NCBI GenBank assembly: GCA_005772855.1
Contig: SXIK01000010.1
Location: 1-64,000, forward strand
From: Planctomycetia bacterium
GTDB lineage: Bacteria; Planctomycetota; UBA8108; SXIK01
Direction: 5' to 3'
Length of the DNA: 64,000 bases
A program made the translations under genes and the position numbers. Positions 10,401 through 18,167 of the stretch are shown here, piece after piece (position 1 is the first letter of the stretch; each line of letters starts with the position of its first letter). The notes beneath the pieces were generated by a model. It saw nothing but the letters and a program-made list of their open reading frames with translations, did no database searches and was not told the DNA's origin.

Positions 10401-12239
10401 GCACAGGACCAGAACCTGCCCCTCATGTACTGGTATGCCATGGAACCGCTTCAAGGCGACGATGCCGAGCGGGCGCTCGCACTGGCGGTCCGGTCGAAGT
10501 TGCCACCGCTTCCCGCCTTCATGGCGAGGCGAATCGCGGCGAAGGCAACGCCTGAAAGGCTGGCGCTGCTCGTCAAGACACTTGGCGAAATCCAGGACTC
10601 CTCCGTAAGGATCGCCTTCGCGAAGGCCTTGAATGTGGCGTTCAAGGGCCAGGGAGGGCTTGCAATGCCAGTCCACTGGGCGCAAGTTCGGGACGCACTC
10701 ACCCCGGCGGCGGATGAGAGCCTCAAGGCGGAGCTGTCGGCACTGGCAGTGCGGTTCGGCGACCCGGTTGCGGTCGCAAGCCTGCGTGCGGTGCTTTCCG
10801 ACCCGGAGGCCGACCTCGCGGGGCGTCGAGGTGCTCTCTCGAGCCTCGTGGAAGCCAAGGACAAGGGGCTTTCCGAAGGGCTGCTCGCCATCCTGCGGCG
10901 TGGCTCGGCGAAGGATGCGGGTTTTCGAAGCGATGCCATCCGCGCTCTGGCAGCCTGCGCGGACCCGAAGACTCCCCAGGCGCTGCTCGACATCTACGCA
11001 TCGCTCAACGGAGCCGAACGTCGCGATGCGCTCGGTACTCTCACCTCGCGTGCTGATTTCGCGCTTCCTCTGCTCGCCGGAATCACCTCAAGAAAGCTAA
11101 CAGCCGCCGAGGTCCCGGCCGAGCTGATCCGCCAACTCAAGAACCTGAAGGACGCCGAGGTCGACAAGCAAGTCAGAGAGGTCTGGGGCGCCTCACGCGA
11201 TACCACCGAGGACAAGAAGAAGCTCATCGATCAGTACAAGCGGCTCCTTCAATCCACGAAGGAGCCCGCCGATCCGACGCTGGGCCGAGCCGTCTTCGCG
11301 AAGACCTGCCAGCAATGCCACAGCCTCTTCGGCCTGGGCGGCAAGGTGGGTCCGGAGCTCACGGGCTCAAACCGTGCCGACCTCGATTACATCCTCTCCA
11401 ATGTGCTCGACCCGAGCGCGGTCATGGCCCGGGAGTACATGCCGAAGGTATTCGTGACAAAGCAGGGCCGCGTCATCACGGCGATCGTGAAGACGGAGGA
11501 AAAGAACACCTACACCGTCCTCACCCAGAACGAAACGATCGTGATCCGTCGTGACGACCTCGAGGACGTCCAGGAAAGTGAGCAATCGATGATGCCGGAG
11601 AACTTGATCCAGCCACTCAGCGAGGCCGAAGTTCGCGGCCTTGTGGCTTACCTCGCCAGCACAGCACAGACTCCAATCCTCGCCACGCAGGAAAACGCAA
11701 AGGACCTCTTTGGCGGCCGCGACCTCACCGGTTGGCATGGAAACATGGATCTGTGGCGCGTTGAAAACGGCGAGCTCATCGGGAAGAGCCCGGGGTTAAA
11801 ACGAAACGAGCTCCTCAAGAGTGAGATGCTCCTGAGCGACTTCCGTTTGAGCCTGAAGGTCAAACTGACGCCGAATGAAGCGGGCAGCGGGATCCAGATC
11901 CGCAGCGAGCCGCTCGAGGAGGGCGAGATACGAGGTTATCAGGCCAGATTCGGAGAGGGCGGGTGGGGAACCCTCCACGAGCCGGGAGGCCGTGGCCTCC
12001 TGTGGGACAAGTCATCCGAAGCGCACGTGAAAATTGGCGAATGGAATGACTGCGAGGTCGAAGCGGTGGGCGCCCACGTCCGCACCTGGATCAATGGGCA
12101 ACCCTGTGTTGACCTCAACGACCCCGCGGGCGCTCGCCAGGGCATCATCGCCGTCCAGATGCGCGCAGGAGGGCCGATGGAGATTCGACTCAAGGACCTG
12201 CGGCTCGAGGTGATCGGGCCAGCAACGGAGGGTCGGTAG
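7458..12239 (+). CDS. Giant PVC-type dehydrogenase: FG-GAP + dehydrogenase + HEAT + cytochrome c + 3-keto-disaccharide hydrolase-like domain
   Basis: The protein has 1593 residues. Order: signal peptide (about 1-23); FG-GAP/VCBS blades to about 400 (DLNRDGQNDVV, DINGDGREELV, DFDGDGLNDVL); a PVC-type membrane-bound-dehydrogenase-like propeller from about 455 to 855 (LPPGFKATLFAGEPDVLQP is its usual entry); helical HEAT-like repeats from about 860 to 1250; a haem-binding domain with CQQCH at residues 1284-1288 and the family tail of the Pirellula/Verrucomicrobium type; and a C-terminal lectin-like domain from about 1410 (DLFGGRDLTGWHG, WDKSSEAHVKIGEWNDCEVE), known from 3-keto-disaccharide hydrolases (DUF1080). 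It is expected in the periplasm, oxidising a sugar or alcohol and passing electrons to its own haem. One haem motif is visible. The ribosome binding site is weak. Confidence 0.88.
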   Translation: MQSLVVLLPGIACLLTPTALATAEDHLVHSWKRLALSDAFHAEGANLGDLNRDGQNDVVAGPFWYEGPGFSIRHELYPPKVFHRNGYSDNFFVWVRDFNKDGWNDVLVLGFPGKEASWLENPRDVASHWKRHVIFANGLDNESPSYVDINGDGREELVFSFQGQLGWAAPGPDGVEKPWPFHPLTPRGDYGPFTHGLGVGDVNQDLRLDLIERTGWWEQPPEGSRELWRKHSYDFAPGGNGGAQLHVYDFDGDGLNDVLAGPQAHGFGLNVFKGRREDGQVTFEIQRILGASGEENDYGVVFSEIHAVDLVDMDADGIKDIVTGKRFWSHGAAERDSRGPRVLYWFKTLRAPHGLDFVPFLIDGNSGVGVQVIAGDLNGDKLPDVVVSNKAGTFVHLHKAHKVERTEWEASLPRPWPVVAETRRARLAQQNRDPKQPGDGVDVYPHASLQPEDAASAMTLPPGFKATLFAGEPDVLQPIAMALDDRGRLWIAEAYSYPERQSEENCRDRVVILDDVNSDGRFDTRKVFAEKLNLVSGLEVGFGGVWVGAAPHLLFIPDADSDDVPDGPPQVLLDGWGYQDTHETLNAFNWGPDGWLYGCHGVFTHSKVGKPGDSDEKRQRINAGIWRYHPTRHAFEVFCHGTSNPWGVDWDDWGQAFLTSCVIPHLYHVIQGARYERQAGQHFNPYTYDDLKTVANHRHWIGQTPHSGNNRSDLNGGGHAHCGAMIYLGDSWPQNYRNQVFMHNVHGQRVNVDRLVQKGSGYVGYHSPDLLLSNDRWSQMLSFRYGPDGNVYLNDWYDKQACHTRNPGDHDRSNGRIFKITHVDSKPVRLDLARLSDRELAELQVHPNDYFVRHARRLLQERTGKGPISREAAATLRKIALESVEETRGLRGLWALHATGELTEADVLSSLRNQSAFVRAWAIQLSMESRSPSPGLLTVFAELAQKDPSSVVRLYLASACDRMEWKDRWPILAGLINHPEDAQDQNLPLMYWYAMEPLQGDDAERALALAVRSKLPPLPAFMARRIAAKATPERLALLVKTLGEIQDSSVRIAFAKALNVAFKGQGGLAMPVHWAQVRDALTPAADESLKAELSALAVRFGDPVAVASLRAVLSDPEADLAGRRGALSSLVEAKDKGLSEGLLAILRRGSAKDAGFRSDAIRALAACADPKTPQALLDIYASLNGAERRDALGTLTSRADFALPLLAGITSRKLTAAEVPAELIRQLKNLKDAEVDKQVREVWGASRDTTEDKKKLIDQYKRLLQSTKEPADPTLGRAVFAKTCQQCHSLFGLGGKVGPELTGSNRADLDYILSNVLDPSAVMAREYMPKVFVTKQGRVITAIVKTEEKNTYTVLTQNETIVIRRDDLEDVQESEQSMMPENLIQPLSEAEVRGLVAYLASTAQTPILATQENAKDLFGGRDLTGWHGNMDLWRVENGELIGKSPGLKRNELLKSEMLLSDFRLSLKVKLTPNEAGSGIQIRSEPLEEGEIRGYQARFGEGGWGTLHEPGGRGLLWDKSSEAHVKIGEWNDCEVEAVGAHVRTWINGQPCVDLNDPAGARQGIIAVQMRAGGPMEIRLKDLRLEVIGPATEGR

Positions 12240-12321
12240 CATCCCCGGAAGCGCCGACATTCTCGAACTTCGCCACCCGGGGTGAGCGACAATCGCGGGC
12301 AAGGTGATCGCCCGGCAAACC

Positions 12322-14187
12322 TCAGGCGGGAAGCGATGCGACGAACTCGACTGCCGAGGCAAACCTCTGGGCCGGGTTGCGGGAGATCGCCCTGGCGAAG
12401 TAATTGACCCATTCAACAGAAAGGTTCAGCGGAAACGTCGGCTGCGGCAGGGGACTATTCAACGCAGGATCTTCAGTGGCGAAAGACTGCGAAGTCTTCG
12501 TTTCCGGCAGCTCCTGCACCGGGATCTCGCCACCCATCATCTCGAGCAGGATCAACCCGAGTGAGTAGAGGTCCGAGCGCGCATCGGGCTCGGCGCCGCC
12601 CATCTGCTCGGGTGAAATGTAATCACTCGATCGGTCCCGCTCGCCTGCAACTGCAAAGCGGTCGAAGAGGCTGGAAAGTTGCTTCAAGTTCGAGAGCCCA
12701 AATGGCGCCACAAGGAGCCTCTCTGGACCCCGAGCCCCCTCGGCGACGCGGATCGTCTCCGGGCTCAATCCACCAGAGACGATCCCACGCTCGTGCAGAA
12801 CTTTCAAGGCGTCAGCCGCACCGTGGATCAACGCAACCGCCACGGTGCGGGATAGCCCACCTTTGCGCCCAAGAAGAGTGCGAAGCGAGACAGAATCCAC
12901 AAGCTCGGTGACCACGTAAACGCACTCATCGTTGTAGCCGAGGTCAATCACGGCGATCAGGTTTGGGTGGCGAACGCCCATCGTCCTGGACTCCTTGCGG
13001 AAGGCATCGAGGAGGCAGTCCCGGACGACGCCGCGGCCAGTTCGCCACAGACGCAGCGCGACGCTGGCTCCAGTGCGGAGGTGCGTGGCGCGGTAAACAT
13101 CACTGCCAAAGCGGCCCGGCGCGACCCATTCATGGATCTCGTAGGTCTCATCGAGAACGAGCCCGACCCAGTTGGAGGCATGGACTCGAATCGTGCGCGT
13201 GCCTCCTCCCGGCGCTCCATCGACGCGGACCGTTGGCAGGCCAACGAGAGCCCTTGCGAGCTCTCCAGCATCGGCGTAACGGCCTTCGGGTTTCTTGTGA
13301 AGACAACGAGCCACCAGATCCTCGAGCTCCTCGGAGACCTCGGGTCGAAACGACGACAAGGCCGGTGCTGGCATACTCGAGTGGACGCGGATGAGCTCCA
13401 GCGGATTTCGGCCCGTGAACGGCACCTTGCCCGCAAGCGCCTCGAACAGGATCACGCCGAGTGAATAGATATCGGCGCCCGTGGTCACGGCATGGCCCGC
13501 GGTCAGCTCCGGAGCCATGTAGAGCAACGTGCCCAGGAATTCGCCCGTGGAGGTTAGTCGCTCCCCCGGCCGATCCAGGATCTTCGCGATCCCGAAATCA
13601 AGCACCTTGACTTGTGAACGCTCCTTGTCGATTCGGTGAAGGTAGATGTTCGATGGCTTCAAATCGCGGTGCACTATGCCCTTCGCGTGGGCCAGTGCGA
13701 GGACCTCACACACCTCTCGAATGAGCTCAACGACCCGCTCGGGCTGGCCAAACTTGCCGGCCCGGCGAAGCTCGTCCAGGGTCGAGCCATACAACCGCTC
13801 CATGGCGATATAACTGAGCCCTTCCGGATCGCGTTGAAACTCCAGGACCTTCACCACGCCGGGGTGATCCAGCGATGCGGCCGCCTCGGCCTCCACCTCG
13901 AATCGCTTCTGCGCGGCGCTACTTACAAGACCATGACCGGAAAGCTCAGACTTCAGGAGCTTGATCGCCACGGGCTGAGCGTCTTCAATCCTTGAAGCTT
14001 CGAAGACCTTGCCCATCCCGCCTTCCCCAAGCAGGTTTCCGAGACAGTACCGTCCGCTCAGCACACGACCGGTTTCACTCACCGCTCGCCCCTCGTAGAC
14101 GAGCACATCACTATCGGCGGGGCAAACAAGCCTCTGGTCCTCAAACCGGCTGCTGCAAGTGAAGCATCGGCGCATAAATTTCAGCAT
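12322..14187 (-). CDS. Serine/threonine protein kinase with N-terminal zinc ribbon and C-terminal pseudokinase domain
   Basis: The protein has about 621 residues from the ATG at 14187; another ATG lies four codons on, and neither has a clear ribosome binding site. A short Cys motif opens it (CFTC...CPADS). The first Hanks-type kinase domain has a glycine loop (LGEGGMGKVFEA), VAIKLLKSE lysine, HRDLKPSN near residue 170, DFGIAK near 195 and a MAPELTAG activation segment, so it should be active. The second domain keeps the fold but lacks catalytic residues: the Lys strand reads VALRLWR, the HRD loop reads GGLSPETI and the DFG site reads APFGLS. It retains YISPEQMGG and SDLYSLGLIL. No transmembrane helix is seen, so a cytosolic signalling kinase with a built-in regulatory pseudokinase is likely. 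It is divergent from the NirA gene. Confidence 0.88.
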   Translation of the reverse strand: MLKFMRRCFTCSSRFEDQRLVCPADSDVLVYEGRAVSETGRVLSGRYCLGNLLGEGGMGKVFEASRIEDAQPVAIKLLKSELSGHGLVSSAAQKRFEVEAEAAASLDHPGVVKVLEFQRDPEGLSYIAMERLYGSTLDELRRAGKFGQPERVVELIREVCEVLALAHAKGIVHRDLKPSNIYLHRIDKERSQVKVLDFGIAKILDRPGERLTSTGEFLGTLLYMAPELTAGHAVTTGADIYSLGVILFEALAGKVPFTGRNPLELIRVHSSMPAPALSSFRPEVSEELEDLVARCLHKKPEGRYADAGELARALVGLPTVRVDGAPGGGTRTIRVHASNWVGLVLDETYEIHEWVAPGRFGSDVYRATHLRTGASVALRLWRTGRGVVRDCLLDAFRKESRTMGVRHPNLIAVIDLGYNDECVYVVTELVDSVSLRTLLGRKGGLSRTVAVALIHGAADALKVLHERGIVSGGLSPETIRVAEGARGPERLLVAPFGLSNLKQLSSLFDRFAVAGERDRSSDYISPEQMGGAEPDARSDLYSLGLILLEMMGGEIPVQELPETKTSQSFATEDPALNSPLPQPTFPLNLSVEWVNYFARAISRNPAQRFASAVEFVASLPA

Positions 14188-14366
14188 AACACACAATGAG
14201 CCATGGATGGGCAGCGCCCCTTGGGATACCATGATTCTAACCGCCATGGGTTCGATAACGCCGCCACCAAGGAGCGAGGAGTCGATTCGCTGGTTCTCTT
14301 CGTAGAATTGGGTCCTCTCCCTGGGGCCCGGAACCGTGCAACCGCAACTCTCTTTGGATACAGATC

Positions 14367-16553
14367 ATGCCCCTATCTGCAGTCAAGGACTCCCTCAAAG
14401 CACGCTGGGACCGCCTCCCCGAAGAGGCGCGCCACGAGATCAATACCTACGAAACTGAGCTGGACCGCTTTATCGCGGGGCAGGTCATTGACAAGGTGTT
14501 CATGGAATTCCGGCTGCGCTTTGGCACCTATGGCCAGCGTCAACCCGGGATTCAGATGCTCCGCATCAAGATCCCACTGGGGATGCTCAACAGCGAGCAG
14601 TGCGAGGTCCTTGCCGACTGCGCGGAAGAGTATTCGGACTCGATCTGCCACGTCACGACTCGGCAGGACATCCAGCTCCACTTCGTGGAACTACTCGACA
14701 CACCCAATCTCTTCCGCAGGCTGGCGGAGGTGGGCATAACGACCCGGGAGGCCTGCGGCAACACGGTCCGGAACGTTACCGCTTGCCCCTACTCGGGCGT
14801 CTGCGCCGACGAACCCTTCGACGTCTCTCCCTACGCCAAGGCCATGGCCTATTTTCTCCTCCGCCACCCCGATGCGCAAAACTTTGGGAGGAAATTCAAG
14901 ATCGCCTTTTCGGGCTGTGCGCAGCACCAGTGCGGCCTCGCCCGCATGCACGACATCGGGTGCGTGGCCCGGACACGTGTCGTTCATGGGAAGACGGAGC
15001 GTGGCTTTGAGTTTTTCGTGGGCGGCGGCCTGGGCGCAGTACCCCACCAGGCCCGGATCCTCAGTGACTTTGTGCCCGTCGACGAGCTGCTGCCGCTCGC
15101 ACAGGCCATAGCCCGGGTCTTCGCAGCCCGAGGTGAGAAGAAATCTCGAGCCCGCGCCCGAATGAAATTCCTCGTAGATGCCATGGGCATCGACGACTTC
15201 AAGAAGGCCGTCCTGGAGGAGCGTTCAAGGCTCCCGCACGATCCACGGTGGACAGGCTACGTGAGTGAAGCGGAAAGGTTTGCTGAGAAGCCGCTCAAAC
15301 CAGGGAAGGAGATCGACTGGTCAAAGCAGCCGCCCATCGAAGGGAAGAAGTGGTCCGAGTTTCTCGCCTGGTATGCTGCAAGCGTGCGACCCCAGAGCCA
15401 GAAGGGCTACTCGGTCGTGACGGTTTTCCTTCCGCTTGGCGACATCACTTCCGACCAGTTTCGAGGCCTGGCACAGATTTCCCGAAAGTACGTCAACGGC
15501 ACGATTCGGACCACCGTCCCGCAAAACTTGATCCTTCGCTGGGTCTCAAACTCGGATTTGCCGGAACTGCACGGCGACCTGAAAAAGCTCCAGCTGGCGC
15601 TGCCGTTCGCCGACACCATCGCCGACATGACAGCGTGCCCTGGAACCGACTCCTGCAAGCTTGGCATCGCCTCGTCGCGAGGTCTTGCGGGCATTCTCCA
15701 TCGAGAGTTTCTGGACGACCTCACGAAGGGAAACAACAGCAGTGCTCCGGGCGCAACACCCCGAAATGATGTGATCATCAAGATGTCGGGTTGCTTCAAC
15801 AGTTGCGGACAACACCACGTCGCCAACATCGGGTTCTTCGGATCCTCGAAACGGGTCGGCCAGCGCGTTGCACCCGTCTTTCAAGTCATATTGGGCGGCA
15901 CGACGGAGAACAACGCAAACTCCTATGGCCTCATGGCGGCGAAAGTGGCCGCACAAAAGGCCCCGGACGTCGTCCGCAAGCTGACGAAGCTCTATGACAC
16001 CGAGAAGAAGGTCGACGAGAGCTTCAACGCCTGCATGGCTCGCCTTGGAAAGGCAAGGATTCACGAGGAGTTGGCTGAGTTTGGCGAGATCGGCAACGAA
16101 GAGCAGTTTTTCCACGACAACCGCCAACCCTGGGATTACGTAAAGCACGTGGAAGCTGGCGAGTGCGCCGGCGAGGTGGTAACCCAGGCAGAGTTCTTGC
16201 TCGACTCGGCCGAGCGCATGGTATTCGAGGCGACGCTTGCCCTCGAGGCCGGAAATGCGGCCGAGGCAGCCCAGCTCTCTTACAAGGCCATGACCTCGGC
16301 GGCGGATGGCCTCCTTTCAACCCAGGGCCTACTTCTCTCGGACAAGTACAATACTGTGGCGGAGTTCAAGACTCGGTTCCTTGAAGTTGGAAGGTTCTTC
16401 CTCGGAGTCGGAGAGTACTTCATCAAGGCCTCGCTCCATGATTTGCCTTCACTCCCCCTGGAGAAGTGTAGGCAACTCCTCGAGGAAGCCAACCTCTTTG
16501 TCGAGGAAGCCCACGTCGTCTACGGCCGCATGGCCGGATCTGCCACCAAGTAA
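14367..16553 (+). CDS. NirA-type ferredoxin-dependent nitrite/sulfite reductase with C-terminal extension
   Basis: The protein has 728 residues. Two ferredoxin-like/sirohaem half domains are seen. The catalytic half has the four cluster cysteines in the classic spacing: Cys424 and Cys430 (ACPGTDSCKLG, C-x5-C) and Cys476 and Cys480 (SGCFNSCGQH, C-x3-C). The reaction is six-electron reduction of nitrite to ammonia or sulfite to sulfide at sirohaem-[4Fe-4S]; the sequence does not settle which. Residues from about 590 on form an extra helical domain of about 130 residues (AEFLLDSAERMVFEATLALEAG...) with a HEPN-like look, absent from plant and cyanobacterial enzymes of about 510-580 residues. A conserved small protein gene follows 58 bases downstream, probably in the same operon. 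Confidence 0.88.
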   Translation: MPLSAVKDSLKARWDRLPEEARHEINTYETELDRFIAGQVIDKVFMEFRLRFGTYGQRQPGIQMLRIKIPLGMLNSEQCEVLADCAEEYSDSICHVTTRQDIQLHFVELLDTPNLFRRLAEVGITTREACGNTVRNVTACPYSGVCADEPFDVSPYAKAMAYFLLRHPDAQNFGRKFKIAFSGCAQHQCGLARMHDIGCVARTRVVHGKTERGFEFFVGGGLGAVPHQARILSDFVPVDELLPLAQAIARVFAARGEKKSRARARMKFLVDAMGIDDFKKAVLEERSRLPHDPRWTGYVSEAERFAEKPLKPGKEIDWSKQPPIEGKKWSEFLAWYAASVRPQSQKGYSVVTVFLPLGDITSDQFRGLAQISRKYVNGTIRTTVPQNLILRWVSNSDLPELHGDLKKLQLALPFADTIADMTACPGTDSCKLGIASSRGLAGILHREFLDDLTKGNNSSAPGATPRNDVIIKMSGCFNSCGQHHVANIGFFGSSKRVGQRVAPVFQVILGGTTENNANSYGLMAAKVAAQKAPDVVRKLTKLYDTEKKVDESFNACMARLGKARIHEELAEFGEIGNEEQFFHDNRQPWDYVKHVEAGECAGEVVTQAEFLLDSAERMVFEATLALEAGNAAEAAQLSYKAMTSAADGLLSTQGLLLSDKYNTVAEFKTRFLEVGRFFLGVGEYFIKASLHDLPSLPLEKCRQLLEEANLFVEEAHVVYGRMAGSATK

Positions 16554-16611
16554 TCGCAAACTCAAGCCAAAGAAACGGTAGCGCCAGTTGACCGAGCCAC
16601 TGACGAGCCCC

Positions 16612-17187
16612 ATGGGCCTTGAAAAAATCAACGTCAAGTTATTCGCGGATGCCCCAAGCGACTTCGACTACGACGTGCTCCTCGCCATTTTCGGGAGGTG
16701 GAGACTTGAGCCTGGCGAGGAAATCATGGACCTCGCCGACTACGCCCACGTCGACCATGGCCCCAATTGCCTGCTGGTTAGCCATCGCTGGCACTTCGGG
16801 ATAGATCTTGCGCAGGGCAAGCCGAGCTTCATGCTCTCGGTTCGCAAGGGTCTTTCCGGCTCTCCAGCCGAAAGGATCTCCCAGGCGTTGCGGCTCCTTG
16901 TGGAGAAGACAAGGCGCCTCTTGAGCGAGCCCGATTGCCCCGGGACACTCAAGCCCAGGTGCGGCGAGATCGAGATCGTGCTCAACGATCGCCTGGCGGC
17001 CCCCAATACCCAGGAGACTGGACTGCAGTGGCGACCCGGCCTCGATCAAGTGCTCTCAAGGCTATACCGCTCAGGAGATCTGGAGGTTTTGGCCGAACAG
17101 GACCGCTCCCGGAGGCCAGGCTGGACCGTTCGATCCAGAGCTGGCGCCTCGTTGAGTCTTGAGGAGCTCTGGCAGCGACTCCAGTAG
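16612..17187 (+). CDS. Conserved hypothetical protein, likely partner of NirA
   Basis: The protein has about 191 residues. I recognise the pattern of a widespread uncharacterised family: an opening INVKLF strand, a central DLADYAHVDHGP segment, then EIVLNDRLAAPNT near residue 130. No cofactor motif, signal peptide or membrane segment is visible. The ATG at 16612 is preferred over a TTG at 16588 because INVKLF should lie close to the N-terminus. Placement 58 bases behind the sirohaem reductase suggests a role in assimilatory nitrite/sulfite reduction, but that is inference from position only. Confidence 0.75.
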   Translation: MGLEKINVKLFADAPSDFDYDVLLAIFGRWRLEPGEEIMDLADYAHVDHGPNCLLVSHRWHFGIDLAQGKPSFMLSVRKGLSGSPAERISQALRLLVEKTRRLLSEPDCPGTLKPRCGEIEIVLNDRLAAPNTQETGLQWRPGLDQVLSRLYRSGDLEVLAEQDRSRRPGWTVRSRAGASLSLEELWQRLQ

Positions 17188-17192
17188 ACTCG

Positions 17193-17630
17193 CTACAGCA
17201 ACGACAGATGATGTTCGAGGTGTTTGATGTAATCCTCGGTGAGGAAGCGGAGGGTGACAGCCTCCCGGCCTCCAATCCGACAGGGAGTCTTGAGTCGATC
17301 GGCCAGGAGTTGCTCGATCACGCACGCCATGTGGAGGCTGATGGAACGCCACAGGTCGATGAGAAGATCCCAGTCAGCGTTCAAATAGTCCTGCACTCGT
17401 ACCCAGGCATCCTGGTCATGGCCAGGAAACTCGAGACCACCAGTGCCGACTTGAGCCCTCACAAGACACTGGTGGGTGTTCAGGGCTGAATCGCACAAGT
17501 GGCCCAGGATCTGTTTCTTCGTCCACTTGCCCAAAGCTCCAGGCTGACTGACGTCGGGCTCGCGCCTGTCTCGTAACATGGCCCCGCGGATGCGAACCAA
17601 CAGACGCAAATTTTCGGCAGCTGTTTTCAT
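17193..17630 (-). CDS. DinB-like four-helix bundle protein
   Basis: The protein has about 145 residues. It has the DinB/YfiT pattern: a first helix from MKTAAENLRLLVRIRG, the hallmark KWTKKQILGHLCDSALNT with the first metal-ligand His, and a C-terminal EDYIKHLEHHLSLL with the other histidines. Such proteins bind a divalent metal and are often thiol-dependent transferases or hydrolases; the actual reaction is unknown here. The ATG at 17630 is chosen over an upstream start because the family begins at this helix. It is convergent with the NirA partner gene, with only five bases between stops. Confidence 0.78.
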   Translation of the reverse strand: MKTAAENLRLLVRIRGAMLRDRREPDVSQPGALGKWTKKQILGHLCDSALNTHQCLVRAQVGTGGLEFPGHDQDAWVRVQDYLNADWDLLIDLWRSISLHMACVIEQLLADRLKTPCRIGGREAVTLRFLTEDYIKHLEHHLSLL

Positions 17631-18059
17631 CGATGTCAACTCAGAGAAAGCACGTGGGACCGTGCCCCCGATAACCATTGAGCGCCTCCCCCGGGGAATT
17701 GGAACTGGCCACCTGCAACACCCAAAGCCCCAGAAAGGTCACCCGCTCGAGAGGGCATCGGGCCAGAAGCCCGGCCTCTGTCCCAACATGATGAATCACG
17801 CCTTAGGGCATACTGCATCAACTTCAACCGCACCATGCTGGCTGCTCCTGAAAAAAGAACACGGCTGGCCACATTCAAGAAGACCTCAGAGTAGGTGGTT
17901 TATTCGAGTTCTGACACGGGTCAAACCAGAATTCCCCCCCCACGGCATCTCGTTCGGGAACAGAAGAGGGCCAGATGCAGCTTGAATCTTGGAAGGTCCC
18001 GTGTTAACGAAGAGGACCTTTTTTGATTACGAAAATCCACTGGAAGCAGGCTGAAGGTC
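17631..18059. other. Intergenic region of 429 bp, no gene seen
   Basis: Neither strand holds a convincing gene. The base composition is lower in GC than the neighbours. It ends in a terminator-like hairpin 36 bases before the small basic protein gene, so part of it may be that gene's leader. Confidence 0.4.
17993..18024 (+). terminator. Terminator-like hairpin just upstream of the small basic protein gene
   Basis: AAGGTCC (17993-17999) pairs perfectly with GGACCTT (18014-18020) across a 14-base loop and runs into TTTT. This has the shape of a rho-independent terminator on the plus strand. No plus-strand gene ends just before it, so it may be an attenuator in the leader of the gene at 18060. 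Confidence 0.45.
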
Positions 18060-18167
18060 ATGACCCGCAGAAGCAGAAACTACAAGTTCGCCTGGAAGAG
18101 CAAGAAGGCCAACCACGGACGCAAGGGCGCTCGTGGAAAGAGCAAGAAATGGGGCAAGAAGAACTGA
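18060..18167 (+). CDS. Small basic protein, 35 residues
   Basis: A 35-codon frame begins at ATG 18060 behind a GAAGG site and ends at TGA 18165-18167. The peptide starts MTRRSRNYKFAWKSKKANHG and continues with Arg, Lys, Gly and Ser to WGKKN. About half the residues are Lys or Arg and there are two Trp, with almost no acidic residue. It is too short for ordinary gene callers. The composition suggests binding to rRNA or DNA, as with tiny ribosome-associated proteins such as bTHX. It overlaps the start of the RlmI-like rRNA methyltransferase gene that follows, which points towards a ribosome connection. Function is inferred from composition and position only. Confidence 0.65.
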   Translation: MTRRSRNYKFAWKSKKANHGRKGARGKSKKWGKKN

